Part shown: positions 11,145-20,945 of the stretch, one piece after another | Layout of the letters: each line of letters starts with the position of its first letter | Numbering within the stretch: position 1 is the first letter of the stretch | NCBI GenBank assembly: GCA_029204225.1 | Contig: CM055103.1 | Location: 19,048,925 to 19,112,924 of the forward strand | Length of the DNA: 64,000 bases | Direction: 5' to 3' | Source: Diphasiastrum complanatum | Taxonomy: Eukaryota > Streptophyta > Lycopodiopsida > Lycopodiales > Lycopodiaceae | The notes under the pieces: generated by a model | Databases searched by the model: none | Seen by the model: only the letters and a program-made list of their open reading frames with translations | What the model was told of the DNA's origin: nothing | Position numbers and translations under genes: made by a program

Positions 11145-11200
11145 GCAGCTGTGATAGATGGCGGTTCAGGTGTTAACCTGATTTCTACAAAGCTATGTCA
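11145..11200 (+). other. aspartic-protease-like motif, weak
   Basis: Codons from 11,145 read AAVIDGGSGVNLISTKL, resembling the active-site strand of plant retroelement proteases (hydrophobic-D-S/T-G-S/A), but with D-G-G. The frame closes soon after and no other protease motif follows. Probably a short relic; chance is possible. Confidence 0.3.
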
Positions 11201-13820
11201 TTTTCTCAGCCATTTGACTAAATACACAATGGTGACTTCACATATTTGAATGAGAGGGCACAAGACGTCAATTCAACTAGGAGTACCACTCATCTGTTTA
11301 GGACAAATAAACTATTGTCCAGATTTCCAAGAGCATCCCACAATTGATCATCACTTTTCCAGACAAAATTTTGATCGAAAGAATTTTGGTTCCACAAGTG
11401 GGGAGTCATGTCCTTTTAACAATGGAAAATTCACTTCTCTGCCAAAAAATCACGTGGTATGCTGAATTGACACTTGATTTTCTAGTTTCTCCACATTCTA
11501 CAAAATGGAACAGTCTTTTGACAAGGTCCCCTTGGATCAATTAGTCCAAAGAGGCCAAATTAAATTTTAGAAACAAAATGGACTCAGACTTCATCTCGAA
11601 AAGAATTATGTAAGTTTGGATGAATTTGAAATCCTGTCCCTTTACCCTTCTTCAAGGCTGCCAACTCACCTAAAAACTTTTGTAATTTAAAAAATTTGAT
11701 AAGATTGAAAGCCAAAAACTTAATTGGCACTTCAGGTCCCTTCAGCCTTCTATTCACCATAAGGATCTTCTAAATGACTATTTCAGACTTTAGCTTTTAC
11801 TTTCCAGCCCTTCGTTGAAGGGATTTTCCCCCTACCAGTGCCCCTCTACAATTTGCATGGAGACAACTCCACAATCCAACAAAAAATCAACAAGAGAATC
11901 TTGAAGGAACCTTGATGATTTCCACTCCATTTTGGAAAGAAATTTGTTGAAGGTAATGCTAACAACATGGTCGCCCATCTCCAATGGATTTTTGCAATTT
12001 CTTTCAAATTTTCAAGTCTTTGATGCTGAATTTTACGACAGCTGTGCACTATCTTCTATCACTTGATTTGTGAGCAATTTCTCACACAAGTCTTGCTAAT
12101 CTTTTAGCACTTCACTATAAACACTTAAAGCTTATAGCATGAAGTAGCAATTCATAAAACATAATTAATAGGCTACAAAATACTTGCTTGAGGGGACTAT
12201 TATGGGCACCATCTTGATGGGGAGAATTTTAGCATTGTATCACCTGCAAATCCACTAAGTTTTTCACTTCTTCGTTATTCATTATCTCAATGGCTATTGC
12301 ATTTGCCATCACTTTTTGACCTTTGCTTAACTCTACTTCAGATCTAATGCAAGCAATTATTATTTACAAAGATTAGGTCATGAGAGAAGACACACCAACT
12401 GCCATGACAATCCTCACTCTCCTCATAATGAAAACAAAAACCAGCACAAATTGCTATTGGGGGCCAAGGTGGCAGCCTCTGGGACGACTATTAATTAGAA
12501 ACGTAGACCATTATTTTAGTCAGAAGTACCAGGATCCGCAAAAACAAATATAATAAAGTAAGTAGCTGTACTTGTTATATGTCAACTTTTGAAGGCTATC
12601 AACTTGGCATAATATTTTCCAATACAACTACTCAGCTATTGCACTTGAATCTTGATCACAATTGTCGAAAAAAGAACTACCTGTATCTAAGATATTAAGT
12701 TCAACCATTAAACTTTCGTGGTGGGCTCAAAGAGAAAGAACCAACTGCTATCTTGAACGGCAAAATTTTGAGGTCAAACCCTACTTAGGCCCGCAAAAAT
12801 CTTAGTCCTAGTTTTCTTTTCATTTGCTAGACATCGATAATAACGAGAAGGTGGTTCCCTGTCTATAAGATTTGTGAATTGTCTTTATTACCAGATATCC
12901 ATTAGCAGGTGATTTCCTGTCAATTAGATTTGACAATTTTTACGCAAGATTTTCTTAAACATCAGTACTATAAATTCAGTCAGTTTGTAAGTTTCTTCAA
13001 TCAAAAACACGATACATAAAACAATCAAATATCCATGGAAAAAGTAGTAAAAAGAACTCACAATATAGAATGTTGTCTGGAAATTTTGAAGGAAAACAAT
13101 AATATATCATTTACATCCATTAAAAAAAAAAGGTTTCTAAACAAGTTCTAGAATATAATTGATATAGATATCAACGATTTCGAACGAAGTACTACGGCCT
13201 TATGGACTATTGCTACTTATTGCAGATTAAAATTTAAATAAAAGAAATCAGAAAAATCTATAGAGTTTCTCCGAGAGGATAGGAGTGAACTGAACAATCA
13301 AAATTTACAACCAAACCTGCAAACGTTTTTTGTTTAAAGTCCGAAGTTTTTTCTTGAATTTTTTTACCTAATTTGTCTGTTTGCAAAAATTTCAGGTTCC
13401 TTTCAGTGAAACTATATCATTGACTATTTACTTGCAAGCACATTGGGCCGCATTTGGCAACACACCTACTTAATCTCAACTAAGGTGCCTAGTTTGATTA
13501 TAGGTCAGTATGAAATATGTTAGTCAACTTGCCCACTTGGCAACCTGTCCATTCAAGGCCATGTTCAGTCCATCAGCATGCCCTGAAAAGGATAAGGTAT
13601 TTATCAAGGATGCTATTGTTCCAAATCTCATCCATGTGTTACGAGATCACTATGATGGTCATGTTCCTTAAATCAAGGATAGATATGCCAGTGTTTTTCA
13701 ACAGCTTATCAAATAGTGTACTACATCTTGAGTGGTCCTATTATATGACTCTTTATGTGGTTCTATCGAGAGGTTCCTTCTATATCACAACTGTACAATA
13801 AGTGACATGAACCCAGGAGT
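11200..13820. other. no gene recognised
   Basis: AT-rich, stop-dense DNA on both strands with no protein, RNA or repeat family I can name. Possibly decayed transposon sequence. Confidence 0.5.
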
Positions 13821-13821
13821 G

Positions 13822-13824
<3 letters not shown>

Positions 13825-13895
<71 letters not shown>
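13825..13895. repeat. compound (GT)n(GA)n microsatellite
   Basis: About 16 GT units run directly into about 20 GA units without interruption. The short open frames over it on both strands are products of the dinucleotide repeat. Confidence 0.95.
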
Positions 13896-13898
<3 letters not shown>

Positions 13899-14145
13899 TT
13901 ATTGATGTCTTTTCCATGCCAAAAGGCATATAAGACGAATGAGTACATATCAAGTGTGCGGAACAAGTGGGAGCATTTGAAAAACATCTTCGAATCTATT
14001 AAAGAAAAATGCATGTAATATAAATCTTTAAATGAAAAATGCATGTATTGTAAACTAAGCACAAATACTAATGATAAAGAAACAACATAGATCTCATAAT
14101 AGGCTGGGCATATGAAAATAAATTGCTACTCAGTCTCTACCTCAC

Positions 14146-15340
14146 CTATGGAACATAAATGGTAGATCCTATGCTCTTGCGGGGTACCCTGAAACCATCC
14201 AATCCCAACCTCAAGCTAGTGCGACGAGACACAGAACTGACCCAATATAATATAAAACCACGTGATAGCCCAGAATACAAGCAGTGCGGTAGAACTGGGG
14301 TCTCGAACATATTTGTCTCCAAAAAGTGAAGCCAATTTGAACCCCACTTGGGCATGCTGGCTCGGTCAAGATAAGCTCTATAGATGATTCGTCTAATGGG
14401 TAGCCGACAGAAGAGCAGTGATAGAGATGCCAAGTGTGTCAAGGAGGCAGGAGGCCCAAAAGAACCAAGCCAATTGATAGCCCTGACTATGTAAGCGCTG
14501 AGATGAGATGAGAGCAGTTTGTGTGTACCTCTGCGCAAAAGCTTGGAACTCACTTACTTGCTGAATATATGTGATGAGCTGGAGATGAAATCAAGGTACA
14601 TGGGGCACAACCGCAAACTCTGCAACTTGCAAGGATGATTTGGTGTGGAACTGAGGGCTTAGCCAGTATCATATGTGAAAGCACAATCACAATGATCTAT
14701 AGTTCCGAGATACTGGCCCAATCAAATGCAGTACGACCAATGCACCATGCTACTGTTGCATATAAAGCTATAGGGAAAACGGTGATGTCAAAAAGCCGAC
14801 ACTTACTCGAGGCATCTCGAATGAATTTACAGAAGTAGAATCTCTCCAACTAGACAAGGAAACCATGACCCTTTCCAAGCTTAGTAGAAGTCACCTTTCT
14901 CATACTAAATATAGGACCAATAAAGAGTATGCCCAATTAAGTGTAAGATGAAACGATTTCCAATGACTAACTGTCTCTCAACATAAAGCTCTTTGAAGTG
15001 TTGAAGACCATCACTTTGGCCTCTCAATGTTAACCCCTAGGCCCCATCTGGAGCAAAAGTCATGAAGGCAATCAATCATAAAAGAAACCAATGTCTCGTA
15101 TCCGTTGGATAAGGAGAGTGAGACAAAGTCGAAGGCCTTCTTAAATTCAACAAAGCAATAATAAACTTGCTCTCTCCAACATCTTTCTTCCTCAAGGATG
15201 GCTTTGAGAGAAAAGATATGACATGTAGTGCAATTATGGACTCTAAAACCAGACTGGCCTGTAGCATGCAATCTCCTAGTGTCTACCTCAATACTCACAA
15301 CTAACTGAACAATGATGCCATACAACTTTGCGATAACATG
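14146..15340 (-). pseudogene. LINE remnant, RT and C-terminal part (segment 3 of 3)
   Basis: Minus-strand translation gives non-LTR RT motifs. AKLYGIIVQLVVSIEV and QSGFR lead to ILEEERCWREQVYYCFVEFKKAFDF (motif A, here split over the page of a longer run), then the distal block GLGVNIE, EIVSSYT-LGILF, SKCRLFDITVFPIALYAT. 14,553-14,146 is a further open stretch in the expected position of the LINE C-terminus. Stops and frameshifts are present, so it is dead. The 5' continuation is interrupted at 15,340 by the old Ty3 element and resumes at 19,192. Confidence 0.75.
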
Positions 15341-15962
15341 CTATCAGATTCTCTTTAAACGCAACTTACAAACAACGGTATACCATACACAAATTTGAGC
15401 TCAAATCTCAAACTTTATTCAATTCTTAGCAAGTACATAGTATGATCAAGCATGAAACCCTATGGAGCTGGCTACCTTGCCTCCTCCCAAACTTTGCTAC
15501 ATAAAAAGTGATGAGGAATGCCTCTCTCTAGGTTCACTTATACTCCTCAAGCAACCCTTAACCCTGACACATCCTAATGTCGACACATGGCAAACTCCAT
15601 GCACAGTCAACACTTGCCACTTGGTAGTACCCTGGCAAGTGACTAGGCTAGCATGTATCACTCATACACTAGACCAAGTGTCGCGATGAGCATATGACAT
15701 GTATCCTATTATTGACCAATCAACCCTCTCCTATTTTTTAGGAGGTCAGTCCAACCACTCATAATTTATGACCCAACACCTAAACCAAAGCTTGGCATGC
15801 GACTCTGCGATCTAGTAGCTATCTAATTACCATTTATTAGCAATTTAGTTACACATGTCACCACAAGCTAGTGACTTAGCCATTCAAGTGATTGCAATAA
15901 TTCCAAATGTACATCTATCTATGAAAATTGTAATAAACCAAGATACAATAAAAGTTGTAACA
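15341..15962 (-). repeat. 3' LTR of the old Ty3 element
   Basis: Begins on the minus strand at 15,962 with TGTTACAACTTTTATTG directly after a purine tract (TTGAGGGGGGAAGGGA). 15,453-15,962 aligns with 18,197-19,191 once an insertion there is removed. The last 112 bp (15,341-15,452), with an AATAAA signal on the minus strand, has no counterpart in the other LTR. Either that LTR lost its inner end or the true LTR stops at 15,453. Confidence 0.7.
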
Positions 15963-16008
15963 TCCCTTCCCCCCTCAAGCTAGGGTAACACCCTCTGCAA
16001 TGGTAAAG

Positions 16009-16690
16009 CTAGGGTACTGTGTGCGGTCTCCCAAGTAGCAAAAGAGGCTTGCCATGCCAAGCAACCAAGTATTCATGATTAAGACAGTTGCATAAGTGCC
16101 TCTTCCGCCTATCCAATACCCTCGTTGGCCCATGGGCTACTTCTCCCTGCTCCTGAAATGCAAACCAACCATCAGACAACAAGTTATCACCATCATGTAA
16201 AACCCGTTTCAATCTAGAAACATGAAATACAGGATGCATTGTACAAGTCTCGAGCAAACTTAACTTGTAAAAAATATCACTAATTTTTTTAACAATTTTC
16301 CAAGGTCCACAATAACGAGGCAATAACTTGTAACATTTGCTCGTCTTATGGGTATTAGAATCCTTGGGTACTTGGAGAAACACCATGTCTCCTACCTCAA
16401 ACTCTCTAAGCGTGTGATTCCAATCAACATAAGATTTAGCTTGATCCATCACTTGCCTTACATTGACTTTAGCTAACTCAAGCATTTCACTCATTTGAGT
16501 TAAAAATTAGCCACGTTAGGCACTTTCTGCGGAATTCCTACCGTAACAGGGCTGCCTAGCCTAAAACCCCCATTGAGTTTGCTTATTCCCAACAGAACCC
16601 CTAAGCATATCCTCTAAGGTTTAATTGACTCTCTAAGTTTGCCCATTCATTTCAGGATTCTCCATACTGCTCATTCTCAACCGGACTTAA
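16009..16690 (-). pseudogene. Ty3/gypsy integrase C-terminal remnant
   Basis: 16,494-16,009 encodes the integrase C-terminal barrel region: QAKSYVDWNHTLREFEVGDM, VFLQVPKDS, LLPRYCGPWKIVKKI and HPVFHVSRLKRVLHDGDN. Immediately upstream (16,690-16,500) is a broken MENPEMNGQT-RVN block, equivalent to the conserved HPQTDGQTERVN helix with the catalytic Glu. Stops and frame changes separate the two. The catalytic core and RT expected upstream are missing. Confidence 0.8.
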
Positions 16691-16756
16691 AGATTTTGCC
16701 ATGACTCCAGTAAATCGAGATACTCCCCCATCTTCCTTCTGGCACAGGCAACGGAT

Positions 16757-17420
16757 CATAGTTGCCCGTTCCGGAACAGAACACATTCCAGAACGCATTC
16801 CGTTTCGGAACTTGGCCAAACCAAAAGTTGAAAGAATAAGTAGTTTTTAACAAAGAAATGGAGATTAAGGAACACAATCAAGATATATATAGCATGGCTC
16901 AAGCAACAATTCTAGCTCAGATATATATAACGTGGTTTTTAACAAAGCAATCGAGATTTAGGAACAGAATCAGGGTATATAGCGTCGCTTAGACAACGAT
17001 TCTAGCTCGGATATATATAACGTGGCAGATAGCGATTCTAGGATCAGCGTGAGCAGCAGTCCGAGAAGATATCAAAGACGAACAGAGATGGAGGATGTGA
17101 TAGTAACCGATATGGTGGTGGTGGTCCATTGTGGTCCAAGGAAAACTATAGAGATCGAGCTGGTCCTGATGGTCGACCCAGTTGCTGGCCGTAGAGGTCC
17201 CTCATCAAATAGCTATAATTTTTAACAAACAAATCAAGATTACCTTGACAAAGGAATCTGCTTGAACTGTATGTTTTCCAATGTTTATAATATCCAGGAA
17301 GACTGTGAAGAAGGAAGATCACGACCAGCAGGTGGCACTTTGATACCTAGTTTTTTTGTTTGAAAAAAAACGTTCCGACCCAGTACGTTCCGAAACGTAC
17401 TTTCCGGAACGTACTATAGG
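16757..17420. mobile_element. candidate TIR element (~660 bp) with GTTCCGGAAC-rich ends
   Basis: This interval replaces the RT region of the old Ty3 element. Its two ends are rich in GTTCCGGAAC-type palindromes in inverted arrangement: CGTTCCGGAA occurs near 16,768 on the plus strand and again on the minus strand near 17,410. Inside are repeated segments starting GTTTTTAACAAA (16,843, 16,935 and about 17,217) and a G-rich stretch (17,022-17,225). No transposase is present, so it would be non-autonomous. A clean target duplication was not found. Confidence 0.4.
16843..17026. repeat. 92-bp tandem duplication
   Basis: Two copies, 16,843-16,934 and 16,935-17,026, each run from GTTTTTAACAAAG to ATATATATAACGTG. 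A partial third start appears near 17,217. Divergence is roughly 15% by eye. Confidence 0.8.
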
Positions 17421-17479
17421 GTCTGAACATGTTTCTAAGCAGTGGATGTAAAACTCCAGGAGTTTTAATTCTTTGGACT

Positions 17480-17848
17480 TTATTGACTACCCACAACCTT
17501 GGCATCCCACACTTCCGCACCCTTTCCATCAACCATTTCGATTGTGTACAAGTACAAGGATGGTTGTGTGCTCACTCTTAGCCGTTTAATCAAAGCGGAG
17601 TTAATAACGTTATGTGAGGACCCAATGTCAAATAGAATCAAGACATCTCTACCACACAACTGTCCACACACAATAATCAAAAAAGTGCACCAAGATTGAT
17701 ACCCATATTGTGCTGCTCTTGATAGTTGTGGCAAAGGAACAGAGTCAACATTTTTAATCACTAACACATTCATAAGACAGCCAATCCTTGCCCTGAAATT
17801 CATGCTTAGCAGCCGCTGTAGCCCTGCAAACAGTTGCAAATTCTTCAA
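17480..17848 (-). pseudogene. Ty3/gypsy protease remnant
   Basis: Encodes VLILFDIGSSHNVINSALIK, matching the retropepsin active-site strand and following helix of plant Ty3 elements, and later EMVDGKGAEVWDAK. The catalytic D-S/T-G triad reads D-I-G, so the enzyme would be inactive. The frame overlaps the end of a gag-core fragment, showing that the zinc-knuckle region normally between them is missing. Confidence 0.7.
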
Positions 17849-17948
17849 TTCTATCCCTGCAAGTAGTCACTGTCCCTGTGTGGCATAGATTGCTGAAATT
17901 CTGTTTAGGGTGCCACAAAGAGTAAAGATGCAGGTCTCCGAAAGGCAA
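17754..17948 (-). pseudogene. Ty3/gypsy gag-core remnant
   Basis: Residues HTGTVTTCRDRIEEFATVC correspond to the conserved (Q)TGTV-x-Y-x-DRFEEL segment of plant retrotransposon gag. It lies directly 5' of the protease remnant in element sense. Confidence 0.55.
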
Positions 17949-17968
17949 ACTTTAAAGAGTGGTAATGG

Positions 17969-18199
17969 ATGTTCAATGTCCAAGGGGTCCAACGCTTTTC
18001 GATGCTATTGCCACAAGGTTTGGAGCGGGCAAATAACGAAAATCTTTGCTTTGTTTGTCTAGGGCAGCATAGGTGGAAGGAGTGCTACGTAACCCTTCAA
18101 GAACCACACATAGCTTGCAAGTCGAGGAGGCTAATCCGATGTAGATTGAAGAGCTACAACAGGAAGAATCAAGTTGCTCCACAAACTCCCCCAATCTGA
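17969..18199 (+). pseudogene. gag zinc-knuckle remnant on the opposite strand
   Basis: Plus-strand frame with LERANNENLCFVCLGQHRW followed by KEC. This resembles the gag segment (K)ELERA-x-KENLCFxCL-x5-HRWKDC; one residue is lost between the second Cys and His. It belongs to the same type of element as the gag/protease remnants alongside but points the other way, indicating an internal inversion or a separate scrap. Confidence 0.5.
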
Positions 18200-19191
18200 A
18201 ATCTCATAAGGGTTTGTAGCTCTCCTCCCAACCTTTGCTGCAAAGAAAGTGATGAGGAATGTGGACATGGTCTTGAAACTCTAACCCTGGATTTACTATC
18301 CTGTAAGGGAGTTCCGAGTCAGAGGGCTTATTTGACCCGTGAACTATATAATTATGAGGGGTTGTGGTCCTCGTGGCATTTAATCATAATTAGTGGTTAG
18401 AGGCCTAAAACTTATGATGGTGGACTTGCACGGTGCTAGCAGTGACTCATAGGGAGGGGGTTGTGGCTGAAGTGGCCCAGTTTGGGCTACTGAGATGACC
18501 CACTAAGGTGTCATAGATTACTCCCAATTGGGGAGGAACCTCAGAGGGTATAAGTATACCCATAGGCTTCCTCTTGGAGTAGGCTTGATTGTGAGATGCT
18601 GCTGGATTGATACCTCTCCCTCATATTGAGAAATTACTAGTGGTCCATAGCTTGCAGGCTGGGTCCGATCGATCTAGATTTGGTTGGGTTGGTTTTGTCC
18701 ACCATCCATTCCCTTAGTTTCCCTTGTATCAACATCCAAGCCTTGAATCCTAGAATAGAATGTTATAGAATGGCTCTCTCTAAGCTCACTTATACACAAT
18801 CTTCAAGCACCCCTTAACACTAATACATCCTAACGTCGACAAATGGCAAACGCCATGCATAGTCGACACTTGCCACTTGGCAATACCCCGAAACATAGGT
18901 ACACCGTACGTGACATGCGTCATACACTGGATCAAGTGTCCCAGTGAGCATGTGACACGTGTTCTGTTGACCAATCAAGCCTCCTGCTTTTTAAGAGGCC
19001 AGTCAAGCCACTCCGAATTTATGACCCAGTACCCTAAACCAAAGCTTTGCATGCGACTCTGAGGTCTAGTAGCTCTAACAAAGGTCAGCACAGGCTAGTG
19101 ACTTAGCCATTTCAGTAATTACAATAATTACAAAATGTACATCTATTTATGAGCACTATAAATAACCGGGATAGGGAGTAAAAGTTGTACA
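18197..19191 (-). repeat. 5' LTR of the old Ty3 element (interrupted)
   Basis: Starts on the minus strand at 19,191 with TGTACAACTTTTACTCCC. It aligns with 15,453-15,962 except for a 506-bp insertion plus target duplication at 18,262-18,772. No recognisable primer-binding site follows its inner end, so this end is probably deleted. Confidence 0.7.
18262..18767 (+). mobile_element. 506-bp insertion with 5-bp target duplication, probable solo LTR
   Basis: Splits the 5' LTR of the old Ty3 element at a point where the other LTR is continuous. GAATG occurs at both edges (18,257-18,261 and 18,768-18,772). The insert starts TGGACATGG, has no coding capacity and contains a TATAAGTATACCC box near 18,550, consistent with an LTR promoter. 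Its 3' end is TTATA, not CA, so the solo-LTR reading is not certain. Confidence 0.5.
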
Positions 19192-19876
19192 ACATGGCCA
19201 ATCATAAGAGTTCGATAGTTACTACAAATCATGAGATCAACATTTATGTGTATGAAATGAATCATGTTACTACACCAAGAAGAGATAAAACTAAAGACAG
19301 CAGCCTGATTAAGTAAGGTGGCTAAGAGGGATGACAACATGCCAACTGCATGGATCAATAACTCGGATTCAAGATCATCAATATCTCTGGCACTATGGAC
19401 CACATTAGTAGTAAAGAAGGTAAACTCATAAGGTCTAGGAGAGATGGAAATGGGTGTGTTAGTGTGAATATAAGATGGTGGCATAATCAGTCCATATGCA
19501 TGGGTCGTCAAAGAGTGAAGGTGGAGCATGGAGAATGAACTCACACCAGAATGTGCCTATGGAAGAGGTATAGAGAAGCCCAATAAGTAATCTCTCTTCT
19601 GATTCGTCATAGGCCTACTTCCTACGGAGAAGTAAGCGACTATAGAGACAATGGGTGGAGTGTAAGAGATGGGTTGTCTATATACATGCATGTGCGACAA
19701 GGTGATGATGGGAACGACACTCATCAGAAGGCGTATTATCTAGGCATAGTAAATTTCTTTTTGTTACTATGAGGTTTGGAAGTCAAGGTTACACAGCAGC
19801 AGTATGGAGTGCTACAGTAAGGAAGTAAGCTTGCACTTCTAGCGAGCTGCGATATGGGAAGTTGTAGAGCAATGGG
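19192..19876 (-). pseudogene. LINE remnant, middle part (segment 2 of 3)
   Basis: Minus-strand frame 19,544-19,143 contains RPYEFTFFTTN and, at its end, CSNYRTLMIGHV, the conserved start of a non-LTR reverse transcriptase, exactly where the old Ty3 LTR interrupts it. The other edge is the target site of the young chromovirus. Stops and gaps are frequent. Confidence 0.6.
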
Positions 19877-20234
19877 TGTTACGAGCTCGTAACCAGTGCC
19901 GAACCCTAGAGAACACAGATAGGTCAGATACCACAGTCAGGGTCGTGTCCAGCGTACATGACCAACAGGGCAAGACAGTGTGAGTAGTGTGCCCCAGCAC
20001 GGTCCATAGCCATGGCGGGCCTAACACAGCCTAGGGACCCTGTCAGCAGGATAGGGCCCCCAGTTGGGTCCCGACGTGCAGTCGGCCACGTCAGTGCCAT
20101 GTGGCCGACACTTGGCAGTAGCATGCTACCAGTCCTCACACTGGGCTAGGAGGGGCTTACTCTATATCAGGGAGTAGGCAAGGTTGGGTGGATCAGTTAG
20201 TGTTTGCCCTACTGTGGTGTTAGGATCTATTACA
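19877..20234 (+). repeat. 5' LTR of the young chromovirus
   Basis: 358 bp from TGTTACGAGCTCGTAACC to CTATTACA. A TATA-like TCTATATCAGG lies near 20,160. Its first bases (GTTACGAGCTCGTAAC) form a perfect palindrome. Confidence 0.97.
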
Positions 20235-20235
20235 C

Positions 20236-20251
20236 TGGTATCAGAGCCATC
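20236..20251 (+). promoter_or_regulatory. primer-binding site (initiator Met-tRNA)
   Basis: TGGTATCAGAGCCATC begins two bases after the 5' LTR and is complementary to the 3' end of plant initiator methionine tRNA, the usual primer for plant Ty3 and copia elements. Confidence 0.93.
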
Positions 20252-20945
20252 TCCATCCTAGGGAGTTCAGGACAGTAGTAGAGAAAGCTATCAGAAGATA
20301 GGAAGTGTTTCTCAGATTCTCAGAGAGGAATAGAGGAGGAGGATCGCTGTAGGAGCAGCCTTCAAACTTCTGATTTCCACTGAGAAATCACAGTAGCAAG
20401 GAGTCAGATTCCAAGTGTAGGTAACTCGCTGAAAAAACAGCTGTTTCCCACTGAGTTGAGAGGATTCTCTATAGTTTTCCCAGCGAAATTAGAGTAGGAA
20501 GAAGCCAGCACCTCCATCGCTGTACAGTCAGAGACCTACATCCGATTTCCAGGGAAAAAGTTACTGGTTCTCAGCGAGTTTGAAGCCAAAAAGGAGGAGC
20601 AGGGCCAGCGCTGCCAGTACTTCTGAAAATCTGGTTTTTCAACAAGTTTTTGGGCCCCAACGTCAGAGATTTGGAGCAAGAGGATTCCTATCAGACCAGC
20701 GAGCTACTATCATCAAAAAACCGGGAAATTTAGCACCGTTTTGAAGCTTCAAACTGGCATTTTTCGGAACAGCAGGTCTGAAATTTTGGGGAAAAGAGCT
20801 GAAAGGGTTCCTCTTCATTCTTTCTTTGGAAGTACAGTCCTTAGAAACAGCTAAGTCATCTTTCCTTTTCTTTGTACAGTTGTAAATTAGTCTTTTAGAC
20901 TTTTTTTCCTTCAGAAGTTAAGGTAGCTCTCTTTCAGTTCCGAAG

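Larger units (their letters stand above)
15341..19191 (-). mobile_element. old, degraded Ty3/gypsy element inserted in the LINE
   Basis: Bounded by related LTRs, with internal Ty3 pol fragments (gag, protease, integrase C-terminus) mostly on the minus strand. ACATG (CATGT on the minus strand) occurs at 15,336-15,340 and 19,192-19,196. Counting it once restores a continuous LINE frame across the site (GHV into IAKLYG), so I take it as the 5-bp target duplication. The polypurine tract lies at 15,963-15,976. Reverse transcriptase is absent and replaced by an unrelated insertion. The LTRs differ widely, so the insertion is old. It carries two later insertions (16,757-17,420 and 18,262-18,767). 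Confidence 0.75.

Noticed and set aside
13763-14062. Open frames on both strands around 13.8-14.0 kb
   Set aside because: They consist of the (GT)n(GA)n microsatellite translated as Cys-Val, Arg-Glu, Thr-His or Ser-Leu repeats.
19839-20139. Short minus-strand frames within the chromovirus LTR, repeated at 25,685-25,982
   Set aside because: Identical in both LTRs because the LTRs are identical; not genes.
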